The translations under genes and the position numbers were made by a program. Of a stretch of 22,233 bases of DNA, positions 21,705-22,233 are shown piece after piece. Under the pieces are notes generated by a model. That model did no database searches and was not told the DNA's origin. It saw nothing but the letters and a program-made list of their open reading frames with translations. Numbering within the stretch: position 1 is the stretch's first letter; every line of letters starts with the position of its first letter. This DNA is from JBQTIP01 sp052388025 (GTDB taxonomy: Bacteria; Actinomycetota; UBA4738; HRBIN12): contig JBQTIP010000183.1 of the NCBI GenBank assembly GCA_052388025.1, positions 1 through 22,233 on the forward strand, written 5' to 3'.

Positions 21705-22233
21705 CAGGCCTCACCTACCATGCCGCCGTGCGCGCCGAGCGACGCGAGCATCCGCGTCCATGTCCTCGTCGGCAGGGATTCGATCACGACGAAGACCACG
21801 GAGCCGTCGATGGAGGCGAGGTAACGTCGCCACACGTACGGCGAGAGGTCGGTCGCGATGCCGTCCAGACGGGAGCGCAGCGTGGCCCCGATCCCACCCG
21901 CCTCCGCGTCCGTGCCGAACTCGAACCCGAACTTCTCGATCGCGTCGGAGAGGAAGAGCTGCCCAAGGTTCAACTCCTCCGACTCGAGCTGACGGGCGAT
22001 CTCGGGATCCACACGGCTGAGATCGACGTAGGAGATGTTGTGCGACAGCTCGTCCTCGCCGTTCCGGTACCCCGTACACCGGCTGAGGAGAGCCGAGTGG
22101 CTCGAGAGCGGCGGTGCCACCCAGGACGGATGGGGCGGCTCCACCCGCCATTGTCCCACGACCGTCAGGCCGGGAGGGACGCCGATGATCTTCGCGATCA
22201 CCGAGCCGAGGGTTCGGTCCGTGATCCGGAGGA
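21704..22233 (-). CDS. Chorismate pyruvate-lyase-like protein, partial (N-terminus beyond right edge)
   Basis: The frame is open to the right edge: codons upstream of the GTG at 22201 read LRITDRTLGS and continue the family pattern, so the true start is probably outside the window. Counting from that GTG, features are an arginine in LLSR (Arg41), ISYVDLSRVDPEIARQL, the ELNLGQLF turn (76-83), and WRRYLASIDGSVVFVVIES with Glu141. The order and spacing match the UbiC/DUF98 chorismate lyase family; mycobacterial Rv2949c has RRY..ISGGQPIMVVTE and a DPLGE turn at the same places (from memory). The family cleaves chorismate to 4-hydroxybenzoate and pyruvate. Its end overlaps the aryl ligase start by one base. 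Similarity is moderate, so the assignment is probable rather than certain. Confidence 0.65.
   Translation of the reverse strand, partial: LRITDRTLGSVIAKIIGVPPGLTVVGQWRVEPPHPSWVAPPLSSHSALLSRCTGYRNGEDELSHNISYVDLSRVDPEIARQLESEELNLGQLFLSDAIEKFGFEFGTDAEAGGIGATLRSRLDGIATDLSPYVWRRYLASIDGSVVFVVIESLPTRTWTRMLASLGAHGGMVGEA

Noticed and set aside
20142..22233. Benzoate degradation genes
   Set aside because: No ring reductase or dioxygenase is present; the ligase is coupled to a chorismate lyase-like gene and converges on a carrier protein, which points to synthesis.
1..22233. Mobile element, genomic-island boundary, tRNA or CRISPR
   Set aside because: I saw no transposase, integrase, tRNA-like sequence, long terminal repeat or regularly spaced repeat array; base composition looks even along the window.

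Overview
The window is high-GC bacterial DNA. It is densely packed, has many GTG and a few TTG starts, and contains an F420-type luciferase-like oxidoreductase and a Tat signal. This suggests an actinobacterium or another high-GC, F420-using soil lineage, but no rRNA or other taxonomic marker is present, so the assignment is tentative. I see no tRNA, rRNA, CRISPR array, transposase or integrase.

Layout. Genes from 15629 down to 1 are all on the minus strand. At 15629-11594 lie three polysaccharide genes joined by overlaps: a membrane-bound nucleotide-sugar dehydratase (CapD/WbpM type), a LuxR-type regulator, and a Wzz/BY-kinase fusion. One base after the kinase stop comes a small sigma-region-4-like protein. 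It is followed by a carrier protein, an acyl-CoA-dehydrogenase-type flavoprotein, an adenylating enzyme, a Crp-family regulator and an MFS transporter. A hairpin follows the MFS gene. Then come two tandem PltA-type flavin-dependent halogenases, a Tat-exported G8-domain protein with its own promoter, and a partial alpha/beta hydrolase at the left edge. From 15954 to 20145 the plus strand carries a coupled set: methyltransferase, F420-type oxidoreductase, DUF3179 protein and a second carrier protein. Converging on it from the right edge (minus strand) are a benzoate-type AMP ligase and a chorismate pyruvate-lyase-like gene cut by the window end.

How the genes work together. The minus-strand set contains every enzyme type known to turn L-proline into a halogenated pyrrolyl-2-carboxyl thioester: prolyl-AMP ligase, carrier protein, prolyl-carrier dehydrogenase and halogenase (the PltF/PltL/PltE/PltA logic of pyoluteorin). 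The ligase's binding-pocket residues fit proline. The right-hand set looks like a 4-hydroxybenzoate starter branch: chorismate lyase, aryl-AMP ligase and free-standing carrier protein, plus an oxidoreductase resembling the mycobacterial phthiodiolone ketoreductase. This recalls the phenolic glycolipid island of Mycobacterium (Rv2948c-Rv2951c). Combining a pyrrole branch with a hydroxybenzoate branch and halogenases is also the logic of the marine bmp (pentabromopseudilin) cluster. My main hypothesis is therefore a biosynthetic locus for a halogenated pyrrole/hydroxybenzoate metabolite, embedded in or beside an exopolysaccharide locus. No condensing enzyme (PKS/NRPS) or coupling P450 is in the window, so the product cannot be stated. 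Family comparisons are from memory; no search was run.
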